The notes under the pieces: model-generated
The model's input: only the letters and a program-made list of their open reading frames with translations
What the model was told of the DNA's origin: nothing
The model's database searches: none
Shown: one piece after another, positions 34,840 to 45,590 of the stretch
How positions within the stretch are numbered: position 1 is the first letter of the stretch
How the letters are laid out: every line of letters starts with the position of its first letter
Program-made: the position numbers and the translations under genes
NCBI GenBank assembly: GCA_032173965.1
Contig: JAVUNC010000005.1
Span: 1,302,001 to 1,366,000, forward strand
From: Sitta carolinensis
Taxonomy: Eukaryota > Chordata > Aves > Passeriformes > Sittidae
Reading direction: 5' to 3'
Length of the DNA: 64,000 nt

Positions 34840-35325
34840 TGGCCCCAGCTGCAGGATTGGCCCAGCTGCCCAGGGCAGGGCTGGAGTCCCATCCCTGAAG
34901 CATTTCAAAGCCACGTGGAGGTGGCACTTGGGGACATGATCAGTGGTGGCCTTGGCAGTGCTGGGGATTGTTGTCCCTGAAAATCAGCCTTCTGATTTGT
35001 GTTAGTATAGTGGAGTCAGTTCTCATGAATTGTAAGATAAACAAGAATCATGTTTGCATTCCTTTGTAAAAGAGACCACCTGATGGACTTCTCAAGTGAC
35101 CAGTGGAGATGGAGAGGTGGGAACCTCTCTGTGCAATCTCTGATCACTGTCCAGAAACTTATATATCAAGCTCAACAATAAACAGAGACTTCTCTTCTTC
35201 TCTGCTTGAACACCTGCTGTGTGTGTTGCTGTGTGTTTCTATCTATGTCACAGCAACAGGGGATGGCTGGACCTGATGGTCTTAGAGGCTCTTCCAAGCT
35301 AAGATTCCATGATTCTGTGGCTGGG
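34840..35325 (+). mobile_element. CR1 LINE fragment interrupted by a solo LTR
   Basis: The left part (34840-34968) has 'tgaagcatttcaaagccacg', 'tggaggtggcacttgggga' and 'ggtggccttggcagtgctgg'. The right part (35265-35325) resumes with 'ggctggacctgatggtctta', 'ggctcttccaagctaag' and 'attccatgattctgtgg'. Removing the LTR at 34969-35258 and one GGGGAT restores a continuous CR1 tail order. The CR1 is therefore older than the LTR insertion. Confidence 0.93.
34969..35258 (+). mobile_element. Solo LTR with perfect 6-bp target duplication
   Basis: It begins TGTTGTCC and ends GCAACA, giving TGTTG/CAACA terminal inverted repeats, and is flanked by GGGGAT at 34963-34968 and 35259-35264. It is 290 bp long. 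It contains a TATATAT element at about 35160 followed only some 15 bases later by AATAAA at 35177-35182. That compact TATA/poly(A)-signal arrangement and 6-bp duplications are features of alpha/beta-type (ERVK-like) endogenous retroviruses. No gag, pol or env remains. It inserted into a CR1 tail. Confidence 0.92.
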
Positions 35326-35760
35326 GTTGCTTTGTGAAGCACTCCAGTGGTTCCTGTCCGTGGAATTCCTCCATGGGCCACTCAAAAGAAAGCACGGATC
35401 TCCCATCCCAAGGGAAGGGCTGAGCTCATGGGCAGGATGAATGTTGAACAGGGCAGTTTTACAAATCTGAATGCTTAGCAGAAGGTTCTCTAGAAAATAA
35501 AGCAAGTTTTGATATAGAAGAAAAAAGATGTCTGAAAATAAAGATTGCTGGGCTGGTGCTCACTGTGCAAAGGTTGGGATGAGCTGGGAAGAGATTTCAT
35601 GGCTCAGAGCAAAGGATGAGTTGTCTACACCAAAAGGATGTTTGTACCAAGTAAAGATAAATCTCAAAAAGCACAGGCAAACAGAAAACATGTTTTTACC
35701 AAGGGAGAAGAATTTCCTACTGCAGAAAAACAGAAAAATGAGTTTTAAACTTAAACTCTA
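35326..35760. other. Unique sequence, nothing recognised
   Basis: The stretch 35505-35760 is A-rich on plus, with AAATAAAG near 35537. It may belong to the LTR-like segment that follows, but no boundary can be set. Confidence 0.4.
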
Positions 35761-36105
35761 AGGTGCTAACTGCTGTGGTTGGTCAGTCCCTGCCATAATC
35801 TGGTGATCTCAGGATGGGCTGGAGGTGATGGGAAAGGATTGGGTGTGGTGCTGATTGGTTGGTGTGTAGGAAGATATTCAGCCAAGAAAAATATAAAATA
35901 AAATATAAATAAAATACCTAATGCAGTGTGAGCAGAGCAGAGGTGGCTCCAGGCAGCCTTAGGCTGGAGCTGGCAGATTTTTTAAGCCTGGCTTTAACCC
36001 ACCACCCAAAATTGCTGTGACTTCTCCTGTGCAATAAACACATTTTTGATGAGCAGCCTGGAGTCCCACATCTCTTGTCTCAGGCTCTTACACCAGAGAG
36101 TTTTG
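35761..36105 (+). mobile_element. LTR-like segment, boundaries uncertain
   Basis: The order is an ATTGG (inverted CCAAT) motif in 'gctgattggttggtg' at about 35856, an A/T-rich TATAAA-containing run at 35887-35915, then 'cctgtgcaataaacacattt' with AATAAA near 36032, followed by a short U5-like pyrimidine-rich stretch. This promoter plus poly(A)-signal order is typical of an LTR. I could not find TG/CA ends with matching target duplications, and it differs from family A and from the 34969 LTR. Confidence 0.4.
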
Positions 36106-36262
36106 GCTGTAAAAAGGCAGGAATAGTTTCTGATGGATGCATTATTCCTGATAAAAATGGGGATCCTGCAGGTTCTTTGGGAAATCAGATCTCCTCACTT
36201 GGGTGCTTGGTCAGGAGCCTGGGGGCTTTTTCTATCAGGAGTTCCTGTATTTGTTTGCTACA

Positions 36263-36714
36263 AGTGAAAAAAAAGGTGAAAGGACAAAGAAACAAAAGAG
36301 AAAAGAGAGAAGAAAAGAAAAGAAAAGAAAAGAAAAGAAAAGAAAGAAAAAAAGAAAAGAAAAGAAAAGAAAAGAAAAGAAAAGAAAAGAAAAGAAAAGA
36401 AAAGAAAAGAAAAGAAAAGGAAAGAAAGAAAAGAAAAGAAAAGAAAAGAAAAGAAAAGAAAAGAAAAGAAAAAGATAAAACAAGGAAAAAACAAGACAAT
36501 AAGAAAAATAGTTGAGAAAAAAGAGAAAAGAAAAAGGAAAAGAAGAAAAAAGAAAATATAAAAAAGAAAAGAAAAGACAAAAAGAGAAAAGAAAATAGGA
36601 AGAAAGGAAAAAAGAGATAAAGAAAGAAAGAATACAGGGGTAGAAGAAACAAGGAAAAAAAAAGGAAAAAAAGAGAAAAAAGAAGGGAATAGGAAAAAGA
36701 AGGAAAAAGAATTC
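36263..36714. repeat. (AAAAG)n homopurine tract, about 450 bp
   Basis: It is a nearly pure AAAAG pentanucleotide array to about 36471, then degenerate A/G-rich sequence with scattered C and T. Almost all bases are purine on plus. The long frames (Lys/Glu on plus, Phe/Ser/Leu on minus) are repeat translations. It can form triplex DNA. Confidence 0.95.
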
Positions 36715-37308
36715 CTTCCCAGTTGAGTTAGCCAAACAACCCCACAAATACTGCAGCTCTTGGCACCAGAGTGAGAGCAGTAAGAAAATTCAGCATCCAC
36801 GAGGTGTTTGTTTTAGTTCTCTCTTTTTTTTTCATCCGCTGAAAACGTGATATGTCTTCAGCAGTTGATGCTTTAAGTGTCTCTGTGTTTTCAGGGATTT
36901 TTTTTTTACCTTTTTTCCCCTTTTTACTGTTTGTATCATCTCTGGAAGCCTTGAAAAATGTCAAATTTCCATCAGTTTGCAGAGGATGAAGTTTGATATC
37001 CAAATTCAGACTCAGATGCCACGGTGGCTAAATCCCAGGAGTGCTAAAAACAAGACTGTAAGAGTCATAAGCTGACAAATACATTTTAAACCTTATGATA
37101 TCTTTTCCATATTAATAAATAAACAACCCAAAATCATGAGAGTGACACTGATGGGAGAAGGTGGTTTAAGAATATCCAGACTGCAAACAGGTGAGGAAGA
37201 AGGTGAGGAACCACCAGAGCTCATCATAGGAAGGGGCCAGGTGGGTAAAAATCTGCCTTGGAAATTATTTGTAGGGAAAATGAAAGTGGGAGAAAGAGTA
37301 GGGAAGTT

Positions 37309-37348
37309 GTAATTATTTATTCTCTGTTTTCCCCACCATCATTTCTTC
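37309..37348 (+). repeat. 40-bp dispersed twin, copy 2
   Basis: Partner of 34153-34192 in the same orientation, 3,156 bp downstream. The first 21 bases are identical and four mismatches cluster in the following seven. Homology stops sharply at both ends. Confidence 0.7.
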
Positions 37349-37765
37349 TGAAGCCAAACCAACAGAAGAGGATCAAAGCCAGAGAAATTTGCTTTGGATC
37401 GACCAACACTTTATTTAAATTAAAATTAAAAAAACTGTTCTGTTTCGTTTTCCCTCCAGATGAACATTAAAAGGTGGCATAACTGACATTCCAGCCCACT
37501 ACAACTTCACCTCCTGTTTGGAGCTAAAATGGAACAAATTTAAGTAATTTTCTTACTGTGGGCATGAAAGGGACTGTGGGCCTCTAATCACTGCCTGTGG
37601 GTTTGACTCAGCCATCCATAAACTGCAATAGCCACTCGTTTATTCCTTCTCGTTCAATTGCCTCCAAATTGCTTCAAACAGGCTCCAAGGCTGCTGGGGA
37701 AACAGGAATTCTGCCTGGTTCTCATTAGAGGGGATAGGAGTGAGGAGGAAACGGGAATTTTGAGT

Positions 37766-37800
37766 TCCTTCCTTCCTTCCTTCCTTCCTTCCTTCCTTCC
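37766..37800. repeat. (CTTC)n microsatellite
   Basis: About eight and a half perfect TTCC tetranucleotides. Confidence 0.97.
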
Positions 37801-39036
37801 AACACGTATTTTGGGAGATAGCTTTTACATTTCAGGTATTTTTGAGATTAATAACTCTATCAAAATGTAATTTTCCTGTCCCAGTGTGGTGGACAAGCCA
37901 TGGCCAGATGCTCTGTGGTTGGACATGGACATGGACACCACAAGGGTCGTGCACGTGGGCTTTTCACTATTGCTGGCCACAAAAATTTTGGATTTATCCT
38001 TTTTTTCCCAATCTAGTTGTGACCAGGCATTGCTGATGCCTTCCCTAATCCCTCTCCACATCAGCTGGTGGAAAGAAAACATCTTGAGATGTTTTCTGAG
38101 CTGCTCTGGGCACAAAATCCTCAGGACCTGGGCTGCCCCACTGGATGGCTCTGCTGGTTCTCCGTTCCCAGTCCTTGCTTTGCTAAGAGCAGCAGAGCCA
38201 GGCTGTCAAACACCTTCTGGAGGCTTCTGCTCCATCCCCAGGCTGAGCCTGGAGCCTGTGGGGATGGGACTGGTGGCTGTCATCCAGCAGCTTTGCAGAG
38301 CAGCTCCCCCTTTTCCTCCAGCACTCGCAGGGCTCCAGTGAGCAAAGCAGCCAGAGCAGAAAATACTGCATTGCACCAAAGGCACCGAGACAGGCAAAGA
38401 GAGGGAGAGAGAGAGAAATCCCCCAGTCTGACAGGCAAAGGCTGTGCCTGTCCCACTCTGCCAGGCTGGGCAGGGCCATGGAGCAAGGCACAATTTCCAA
38501 ACTAGGCTGGGGACAGTCCCAGCTCCAGCCCTGGAGGGTTGGTGGTGCTGCATTTCATGAGGAGCCACCCTGAGAGCTCCTGCCTCAGCTCAGGCACCTT
38601 TGGCACCTGCAGAGAGGTGAGGAAACGTTTCCAGTGTGCTGCCTGGAAATGGGAGCTGCAGAGCAGGCTCAGCACGGGGCAGGGCAGGGGCAGGCAGTGA
38701 CAGCCCCTTCTCCATGGGCTGTGTCTCTGGTGGGCTTTCCCATTTCTGTCCCCTCTGCTCTCTGTCCTTGGCACCCAGCAGTGAGCTGTGCCCCCTCCAG
38801 CCACCACTGCAGGGAGTCTGTGTAGACAGGGAGAGCAGGAGCTGACCCAGACAGGGGCTCTGGGGTGGGGACAAACCCAGAAACTGAGGCTGCTCCGTGT
38901 CTGCCTTATCCAACACCCTCAGACTGGAGAATCACCCCTCACATCGTCATTCCTGCTGGAACTGGGGTGAGCTACTCCTGGCACAGCTGAATGCTGGAGG
39001 TGGAGATGAGGCTGGTGCCCATCCTGATGATCTTTG

Positions 39037-39428
39037 GACAAGAATGCAGACCCTAGAATTGACCCCAGGACAGGAATCCAAACCTAGAATTGACCCCAGG
39101 ACAAGAATACAGACCTAGAATTGACCCTAGGCAGGAATCCGACCTAGAATGACCAGGACAAGATCCAGACCTAGAATTGACCCCAGAACAAGAATCCAGA
39201 CCTAGAATTGACCCCAGGACAAGAATCCAGACCTAGAATTGACCCTAGGACAAGAATCCAGACCTAGAATTGACCCAGGACAGGAGTCCAGATCAACTGA
39301 CCCAGGACAAGATCAGACTCCAGATGACCAGGACAAGAATCCAGACCTAGAATTGATCCCAAGACAGGAGTCCAGACCTAGAACTGACCATAGTCAAGAA
39401 TCCAGACCCTAGAACTGACCCCAGGAAA
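39037..39428. repeat. 31-bp minisatellite, about 12-13 units
   Basis: Units combine 'gacctagaattgacccc' and 'aggacaagaatcca'. Point variants such as caggaatcc for caagaatcc and accctagg for accccagg are present. Several units at 39125-39170 and 39280-39330 have lost single bases or short blocks. It sits about 30 bp upstream of a 16-base A run at 39458-39473. It is non-coding. Confidence 0.95.
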
Positions 39429-39626
39429 CCTGCACTGCCAGATGAGGAGTGCTACCTAAAAAAAAAAAAAAAAGGAATGTGCCTCTTTTTAAAATAATCC
39501 TGTATAATCAGTGACCAAGCTGAGGGCTACAGCTTACCTGCCACCTCAAAATAAGCCATGGAGCCATTTTATCTCCCTCCCTCAGGAAAAACAGCAGAGG
39601 TACTTGGGTGCCCATGGAAATGAAGG

Positions 39627-39840
39627 TCACAGAATCCCAGGATCACTGAGATGGGAAAAGATTTCCAGGGTTATGGAGCTGTGGCCAATCCCCAGCCCAG
39701 AGCACTGAGTGGCACATCCAGACCTTCCTTGGACACCTCCAGGGATGGATGGGGACTCCAAACCTCCCTGAGCAGTCCCTGCCAATGCCTGGCCACCCTT
39801 TCCATGAGGAAATTCCTCCTGCTGTCCAAAGTCATGGATG
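39627..39840 (-). mobile_element. CR1 LINE fragment, minus strand
   Basis: The plus text starts 'tcacagaatcccaggatcac' and 'tgagatgggaaaagatttcc', followed by 'ccagaccttccttggacacc', 'tccagggatggatggggact' and 'gaggaaattcctcctgctgt'. These are landmarks of a reverse-oriented CR1 of another subfamily. It is 5'-truncated. Confidence 0.88.
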
Positions 39841-40949
39841 AGGTCACTGTGAGGTTTACCCAGGGCAGTGGCCATTCCCTCACTGCTAGAAGACCAGCCT
39901 GGCCTTACCAAAATCAATCACCACCATCCTGGGAGACAAGCCTTTCTCATGTTCAGGTGATTCAGTCTATAAATGGTTAAATTTTGGGTTTTTGTCCCCT
40001 TCACCCCATGGGTTCTAATGGAGAGCAGCCCCTGAGTAGCCCTTGGCTGTGGGGCTCCATCACTGAGGTACCAAAGCAGCCTCTGGCTATGAGCCCCTGT
40101 CCTGCACACCTTTAATATCCTTGCACACCAAGGTTTGTCTCCAAAGAACTTGGAATATCCATGTGCTCTGGAAATGGAGGCAAGAAGGAAGGTTAGAGAT
40201 GGAAAAACACAAACAAACAGGGGAAAAAAAATCACGAATTTCAGCTGTGAGAGGCAATAGTACCTCCTGCAGAGACAGTAAACAGAGATGAGTTGTTTCC
40301 AAGGAATACCCAGTAACAGATCCTGGAATCAGTGAAAGCTCAGAGTAAACAGGGGAGGGGGGCAGGGGCATATAATGTATCACATGAACAGAGAAAAATT
40401 AAATGAATCTTTTTCTTCTTGTCTTCTTGATTATCATTGTTCATCTGAACATCAAAATCACATAATATTGTGTGCCTGGGGAAAGATAAATCGCATTGCC
40501 AGCAGGAAATGGGTGGGAGGAGCACTCCAAACCCCCATTTGTCCTCAATCTGCTTCAAACCCTCAGCTGAAACACAGTGGCCAAACCCTGAAAGGAGTCA
40601 GGCACTGGAGATGATGGGACTTATGGAAAAATCAGAGTACAGCGACTGGGAATCAATTTCTGAGGGAATTTGGAGGATTAAAATTTAGGTGGCCTGTGGG
40701 AAACCCTTCAGGGGGATTAGCCATTCAGAGGGTTAAGCTTGGGCTTCCTGGAGCTCCATGCTCTTTGAGGGGCAGGACATTGGCCCTGTGAAAAAGAAGC
40801 ACCCAAAAATCTCTGTTTTTGATAATTGGAGAAGTCTTGTCAAGAAAAGGTCGAAGCCACAATCTAGGATGTGTTTTATTGTCCTGTGCAGCAGAGTGAT
40901 GAATTCCCACCTCTCCTCCACTTGGTTGGAGACTTTACATTGCAATCAT
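39841..40949. other. Unique sequence, nothing recognised
   Basis: The first 70 bp may be a decayed continuation of the CR1. No exon or repeat was recognised in the rest. Confidence 0.45.
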
Positions 40950-41225
40950 TAAAGGGCTTGGACACTTCCAGGGGCAGCCACAGCTCCTCTGGGCAACCCC
41001 TGCCAGGGTCTCATCACCCTCCCAACCAGGAATTCCTTCCCAAAATCCCCCCCAGCCCTGCCCTCTGGCACTGGGAGCCATTCCCTGGGTCTCGTCGCTC
41101 CATTCCTTGTCCCCAGTCCCTCTCCAGCTCTCCTGGAGCCCCTTTAGGGTCACAATAAGCTCTCCCTGGAGCCTCCTCCATGCTGAACAACCCCAATCCT
41201 CACAGCAGCCCTGTTCCAAGGCTCA
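40950..41225 (-). mobile_element. CR1 LINE fragment lacking its 3' terminus
   Basis: The plus text 'aagggcttggacacttccag', 'gggcagccacagctcctctg', 'cagggtctcatcaccctccc', 'agtccctctccagctctcct' and 'ggagcccctttagggtcac' matches the reverse complement of a CR1 body. Unlike most copies the terminal block ('aaccattc') is absent at the left edge. Confidence 0.85.
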
Positions 41226-43139
41226 GCCTGGCCCATCTCTTCACCATCTGTATTTTAGGGTGTGCTGCACTACCTGTGATTGTCTGTCCTGAGGAAGCAC
41301 CTGATGCTCAGTTGGGATTTTGGTGGGACAGAAAGCCACCCTTAGCATCCAGGGGTTGAGCAAACAAGGGGCTGTGCCACCAGGGACCCCAAACTCACCC
41401 AGCTCTTGGGGAGGAAGATACTGTGTGAGGAAATCCTCTGTTCTTAGGTCTGCCCGAGCACAGACAATGAGGATGGGCATGGAGATGCTCTCCTCTGTTC
41501 CTGCTGTTAGCTGGGAATGTCTGGCTGCAGATTCAGGTTTGAACCTCTCCGTGGGTGGGACAGCAGTGCAGCCATGTCCCCACTCTTCCATGAGCCCCTG
41601 GAGATTTGTGCTCCCAGCACTGGCAGCTCCAGGTTCAAATCCCTCCCTCAACCAGACAATCCTATCTGGGAGGTGAGTGTCAGGCACAGAGCTCCCTCCC
41701 ATGCTCTGCTGCCTTCCCCTATGGCCCATTAATATCTGTGCTGTGTTATCCATCTTCCACAGCCTTCCCAGGGCTGGGGCCTTGCTGGGCTCTGTTGGTG
41801 CCTCTGGATAAATCAGCCAGAGGTGCCCAACCTCTGCAGCCCCCGGGCTGAGCACATTTTTGTCACAAAGGCCACGGGGTCACCAGTGAGGCTGTAACTG
41901 AGCCAAGGCTCCACCAGCTGAGCTCCAGCCCTTCTCTCCCTGCAGCCTGTGACTCCTGCTGGGAGAGGTGACAGGAAAGGCTGCCCCTCTCCTTATCATG
42001 CCACAGGGATGAGTTTGGGGACGTGTGGGGACAGTCCCTGCCCCAGTGTGGCTGCTGGGGGGTCAAGCCCAGGCTCTGACATCTGCAGTGCCCCTGGGTC
42101 AGGTCACTACCATTAACAGGATGCCCTGCACACCTCACTCTGCTCCCAGCTCCTTCCAAGCCACCTCAAACTGCTCAGTTTTCAGAGCAGCTGAGCTGAG
42201 GGAGAGGGGTTTGGAGTCAGATATGGGAAGGAAAACTGCCAGCACCATCAGCACAGGTCACTGAGAGTGTCTGAGCATCCCTCAGCCTCTGAGCAGCACT
42301 CCCTGTCCCTCACAGGGGCACCCTGCACTGGGTATTCATGAGATCAACCCCAGGGCTACGTAGGGAGGTGGTTTTAGATGCCAAAAAAGGGGGTTTTCTG
42401 TATTTTTGAGATGTTCTGGGCTTGGCCATTGAGCCTCTACAAGTGGCTGCTCTCACCACTGTTTACAATCACTCCATGGGAGCTCACCCTGCCTCCCTGC
42501 AGGGCTTCCTTGCCTCGGTAGTGAGTGAAGGAAACTCAAACTGCTTTAAGGGGAGATGAATGTGTGTGCTGCAGTCCCCACAAACCAACCTCGAAGTGAC
42601 TCCCACTCCAACTCACTCACTGAAGGCTGCTCTCAGCTCCTTTTCCTGCACCTTCCCCCCTGCTCCCAATTCCTCACCTTCCCCCAAATCCCACACCCAC
42701 GGTTTTCCAGGCAGCCAGAGGAGAGATGTGTTTATTTGCACGGTGCCGGGCTGTGATTCCTGACTCTCCCCCTGGTTTTTTTCTGAAGCACTGGGCGAGT
42801 TATTTGCCTGACACCCTTGTGTGTCAAGCCCTGCTCCTGTAAAACAAGCAGGGGATGATGCTGGGAAAATAAATACAGAGCTGGCTGGCTGTACATAAAA
42901 ATAGCTGAGATCGTGGGGGAATTTAAGCACCAAGCTGTGTGCTTGTTTTGCTAAGGACTTGCAATGAATTGTGCTTATTTCATCCAGAATTTGTGGAGCT
43001 TGGTGGGAAATCCTTGGGCTGCCGTCATCCATCCTGGCCTTTGGAAATGCTTTGCTACAATTTTTACACCAGCTGAGGAAATATTCCCCTGGTGAAACAG
43101 ATTTTTCTTCTCTTTTACAGGCTACACATGGAATGATTA
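41226..43139. other. Unique sequence, nothing recognised
   Basis: Nearly two kilobases lack any recognised repeat, exon or RNA gene. A 204-codon minus frame at 41241-41855 has no recognisable domain. Confidence 0.45.
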
Positions 43140-43360
43140 AGTCTGCAAAAGACCTCGAAGATCATTAAGTCCAGTCATTAACCCAGCACTGCCAAGCCCA
43201 ACCACTAAACCACGTCCCCAAGTGCCTCATCTAGACATTTGTTCAACATTTCCAGGGGTGGTGATTCCACCACTTCCCTCTGCAGCCTGTGCCAGGGCTT
43301 GAAAACTCTTTCAGGGAAGAAATTTTCTCAAATATCCAACCTGAGCCTGGGACTGCAGGG
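43140..43360 (-). mobile_element. CR1 LINE fragment, 3' end on minus strand
   Basis: The plus text 'gaagatcattaagtccagtc', 'attaacccagcactgccaag', 'ccactaaaccacgtccccaa', 'gtgattccaccacttccct' and 'tcagggaagaaattttctc' is a reverse CR1 tail of the 'aagatcatctagtcc' type, the same type as at 28938. Confidence 0.92.
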
Positions 43361-44994
43361 GCTGCTCTGTGGTAAAAGAATAAAGGAGAGCAGCTGCCTC
43401 CACCTTAGGGGGGAAGGACAGATTTTGCTCCATCACAAACTTGGTATTTTGAGTAGGGATGGTTTTGAAAATCTGCTGAATAAACTTGATTGAAAATAAC
43501 CCCTAAATTCACAACCCCCTCATCCAATAAAAGCACCAACAAAACAACCCCCTGCAGATATTTTTTTTTTTTGCCCAGATGTTTCAGGGATGTGAGTTTT
43601 GGTGTGGTCCCACAAACAGCTGTCCTGGGCCACCTCTTGGATGTGGGAAAAATGAGGTTTCCTAAGCTGATTTTGCATGAGGAAGAGAGATTTTGAGAAA
43701 TTTTCCTGTGAGCAAGATGCACAGACCCGTAGGCATCACATGGGAGGAGATCCATGGATTTAGGGTGCTGATCTTGAGTACAGGAAAACCACAATCTTAA
43801 AAACTGCCCTTGCAAGGAAACTCTTTGCACAGAACACGACTTTACCACGCACTTCAAAATCATTTCCAAGTTTTGTGCACAGCCAGTGTTTCTTCAAGAC
43901 AGTGAAAAAACCTGAGCCTGACCCCAGAGCAAGGTGTGTCCTGGACAGTAACAGAGTGGGCAGGGGTGGCTGGTGCTGCCCAGCTCCTGGGACAGTCCCC
44001 TTTGGGGAGCCAGCCCCATCTGTGCAGCAGCCACCATTTGGGATGGGGCCATTAGAGATCATAAATAACATGGGGACACGTGGAGCTCCAGGGAAATAAG
44101 CCCTGGGCCCCAGCACCATGCAAAGGGATACATTTCCCTTTTATTTATAACAATGCTGGGCCTGCCTGACCCCTGCTCCCTCACACACTGATGCATGTTC
44201 ACAGTTCCAGGGCCAATTTTCTCCTCAAGCAATGGGAAATATGCACCAAGCAGCATGAAACAATTGCTTCATTTGTTTTCTTCAGAAACCACTGACCTCA
44301 AGCCATTTCAGACCTCATAAAATACATGGAGGGATGTGGATCCAGCCAGAACTGGAGGAGTATGTGCTATATCCAGGTATCTTCTGTAAGAAAAAAAAAA
44401 AAAAAGAATAACCCTCCTGACTTGGATATTTGCTCAAAGCAATTCCTTCAGAGAAACCAGGCAAACTGTTTTACAGTCTACCAAAAGCTGCAGGCAGCAC
44501 GGGAGCAAATTCATCTCCTTTTATGTTTTTTCACAATGAAATGTAGACTTTCATTCCCAGCACTGCCAAGAGTTGTTGCAGCACCATCACTTTCTGTCTG
44601 TCTTAATCAGTGCAGTCCTGTTATTTCACAGCCTGCTCTGCTCTTTCTTTCTTTCTTTTTTTTTTTCCCTTTTTTTTTTTTTTTTTTTTGTGCCTTTGCC
44701 ATTTCATTATTGATATTTCCTTTCTGCTTTTAGGTGGGATGATGCTATAACTGGGAACTGCCACCTTAACCAAGCTTGCAGTCAATAGTCATAGATCCAG
44801 CAGGTTCTGGCTGTCAGTCTTTCTGCTGCCTGCTCTGTTTCATTTTCCACAGTTTTCATCCCCCCAAGGAACATTTCTTTCTTCCCCTCCCTTCCTCCCA
44901 AGCCCCAGCCCAAGCAGAACAGGCTTTTTTGCAGGATTTGGACAGCTACAAAAGCTTCCATAGCTGATCCATGAGCACAGGTGAGAGCAGAGAA
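43361..44994. other. Mostly unique sequence with homopolymers
   Basis: It has a T12 run at about 43560, an A15 run at 44391-44405 and a T-rich tract at 44642-44689. No exon was recognised. Confidence 0.45.
44642..44689. repeat. (TTTC)n / poly(T) tract
   Basis: Three TTTC units pass into two long T runs separated by CCC. Confidence 0.95.
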
Positions 44995-45070
44995 TTGTTT
45001 AGGTTGGGGAAGATCCCCTCAGATCATGGAACCCAACCCTTAAAGCAGCACTTCCAAAACCACGACTCAG
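44995..45070 (-). mobile_element. Short CR1 remnant, minus strand
   Basis: The plus text 'gtttaggttggggaagatcc', 'cctcagatcatggaacccaa' and 'cttaaagcagcacttccaaa' resembles the reverse CR1 tail of the 43140 type, badly decayed. Confidence 0.65.
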
Positions 45071-45267
45071 CTGTGCCACCAACAAACACAATTGTATGGA
45101 TAAGCGCATTTACCAAGTCAGTTCCCTCTTGGAAGGACAGTGTGGGAATGGAAAAGCTGGGAAATGCAGAAGCCTTGCTGAGGGGTGTTCATCTTCACAC
45201 CAGGACAGGCTGGTCTTGGTTGTCCCTCTTGCAAGGATTGTTTGGTCAAAGCACCCACTTCGACAGC

Positions 45268-45590
45268 CAGAGAAATGCTTTTAGACATGAAAGTGCCAAA
45301 TCCCAAGGAATTTGGAACATAAACATGGTCTGTATCACTAACTAAATACATAAATAAATATATAAACAAATAAGTAAATCAATCACCCTTTCCTTCTCTT
45401 TGCACCTGAAACCGTTTGCGAGAAAGCAAAATAAATTTTTTCAGATATAAAAAGGGTGGAAACCGAGGAATAGGGAACATAAAGATTGTCTCTATCACTG
45501 AATAAATAAATAAATAGATAAATAAGTAAAGAAACCTTTCCTTCTATTTGGACTGGAGTGGTTTTTGAGACAGGAAAATCAAAATAAGAG
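45268..45590. repeat. Diverged 160-bp tandem duplication
   Basis: The two units are offset by 160 bp. 'ggaacataaa' begins at 45314 and again at 45474, followed in both by a 'gtatcact' or 'ctatcact' block, an (AAAT)n-like stretch ending 'aaataagtaaa', a 'ctttccttct' block and a 'gagaaagcaaaataaa'-like end. The units differ at many positions, so the duplication is old. The AAAT-rich stretch sits at the same place in both, so it existed before duplication. I recognise no known repeat family. Confidence 0.75.

Larger units (their letters stand above)
36715..39036. other. Mostly unique sequence
   Basis: It contains the 40-bp twin at 37309 and a (CTTC)n array at 37766. A short (GA)n stretch lies at 38399-38416. 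The stretch 37080-37140 is AT-rich. No exon was recognised. Confidence 0.45.

Noticed and set aside
36075..36800. Lys/Glu-rich and Phe/Leu/Ser-rich frames up to 180 codons
   Set aside because: They are translations of the (AAAAG)n tract on each strand.
41241..41855. 204-codon minus frame
   Set aside because: There is no recognisable domain or splice context. Length alone is not enough in GC-rich sequence.
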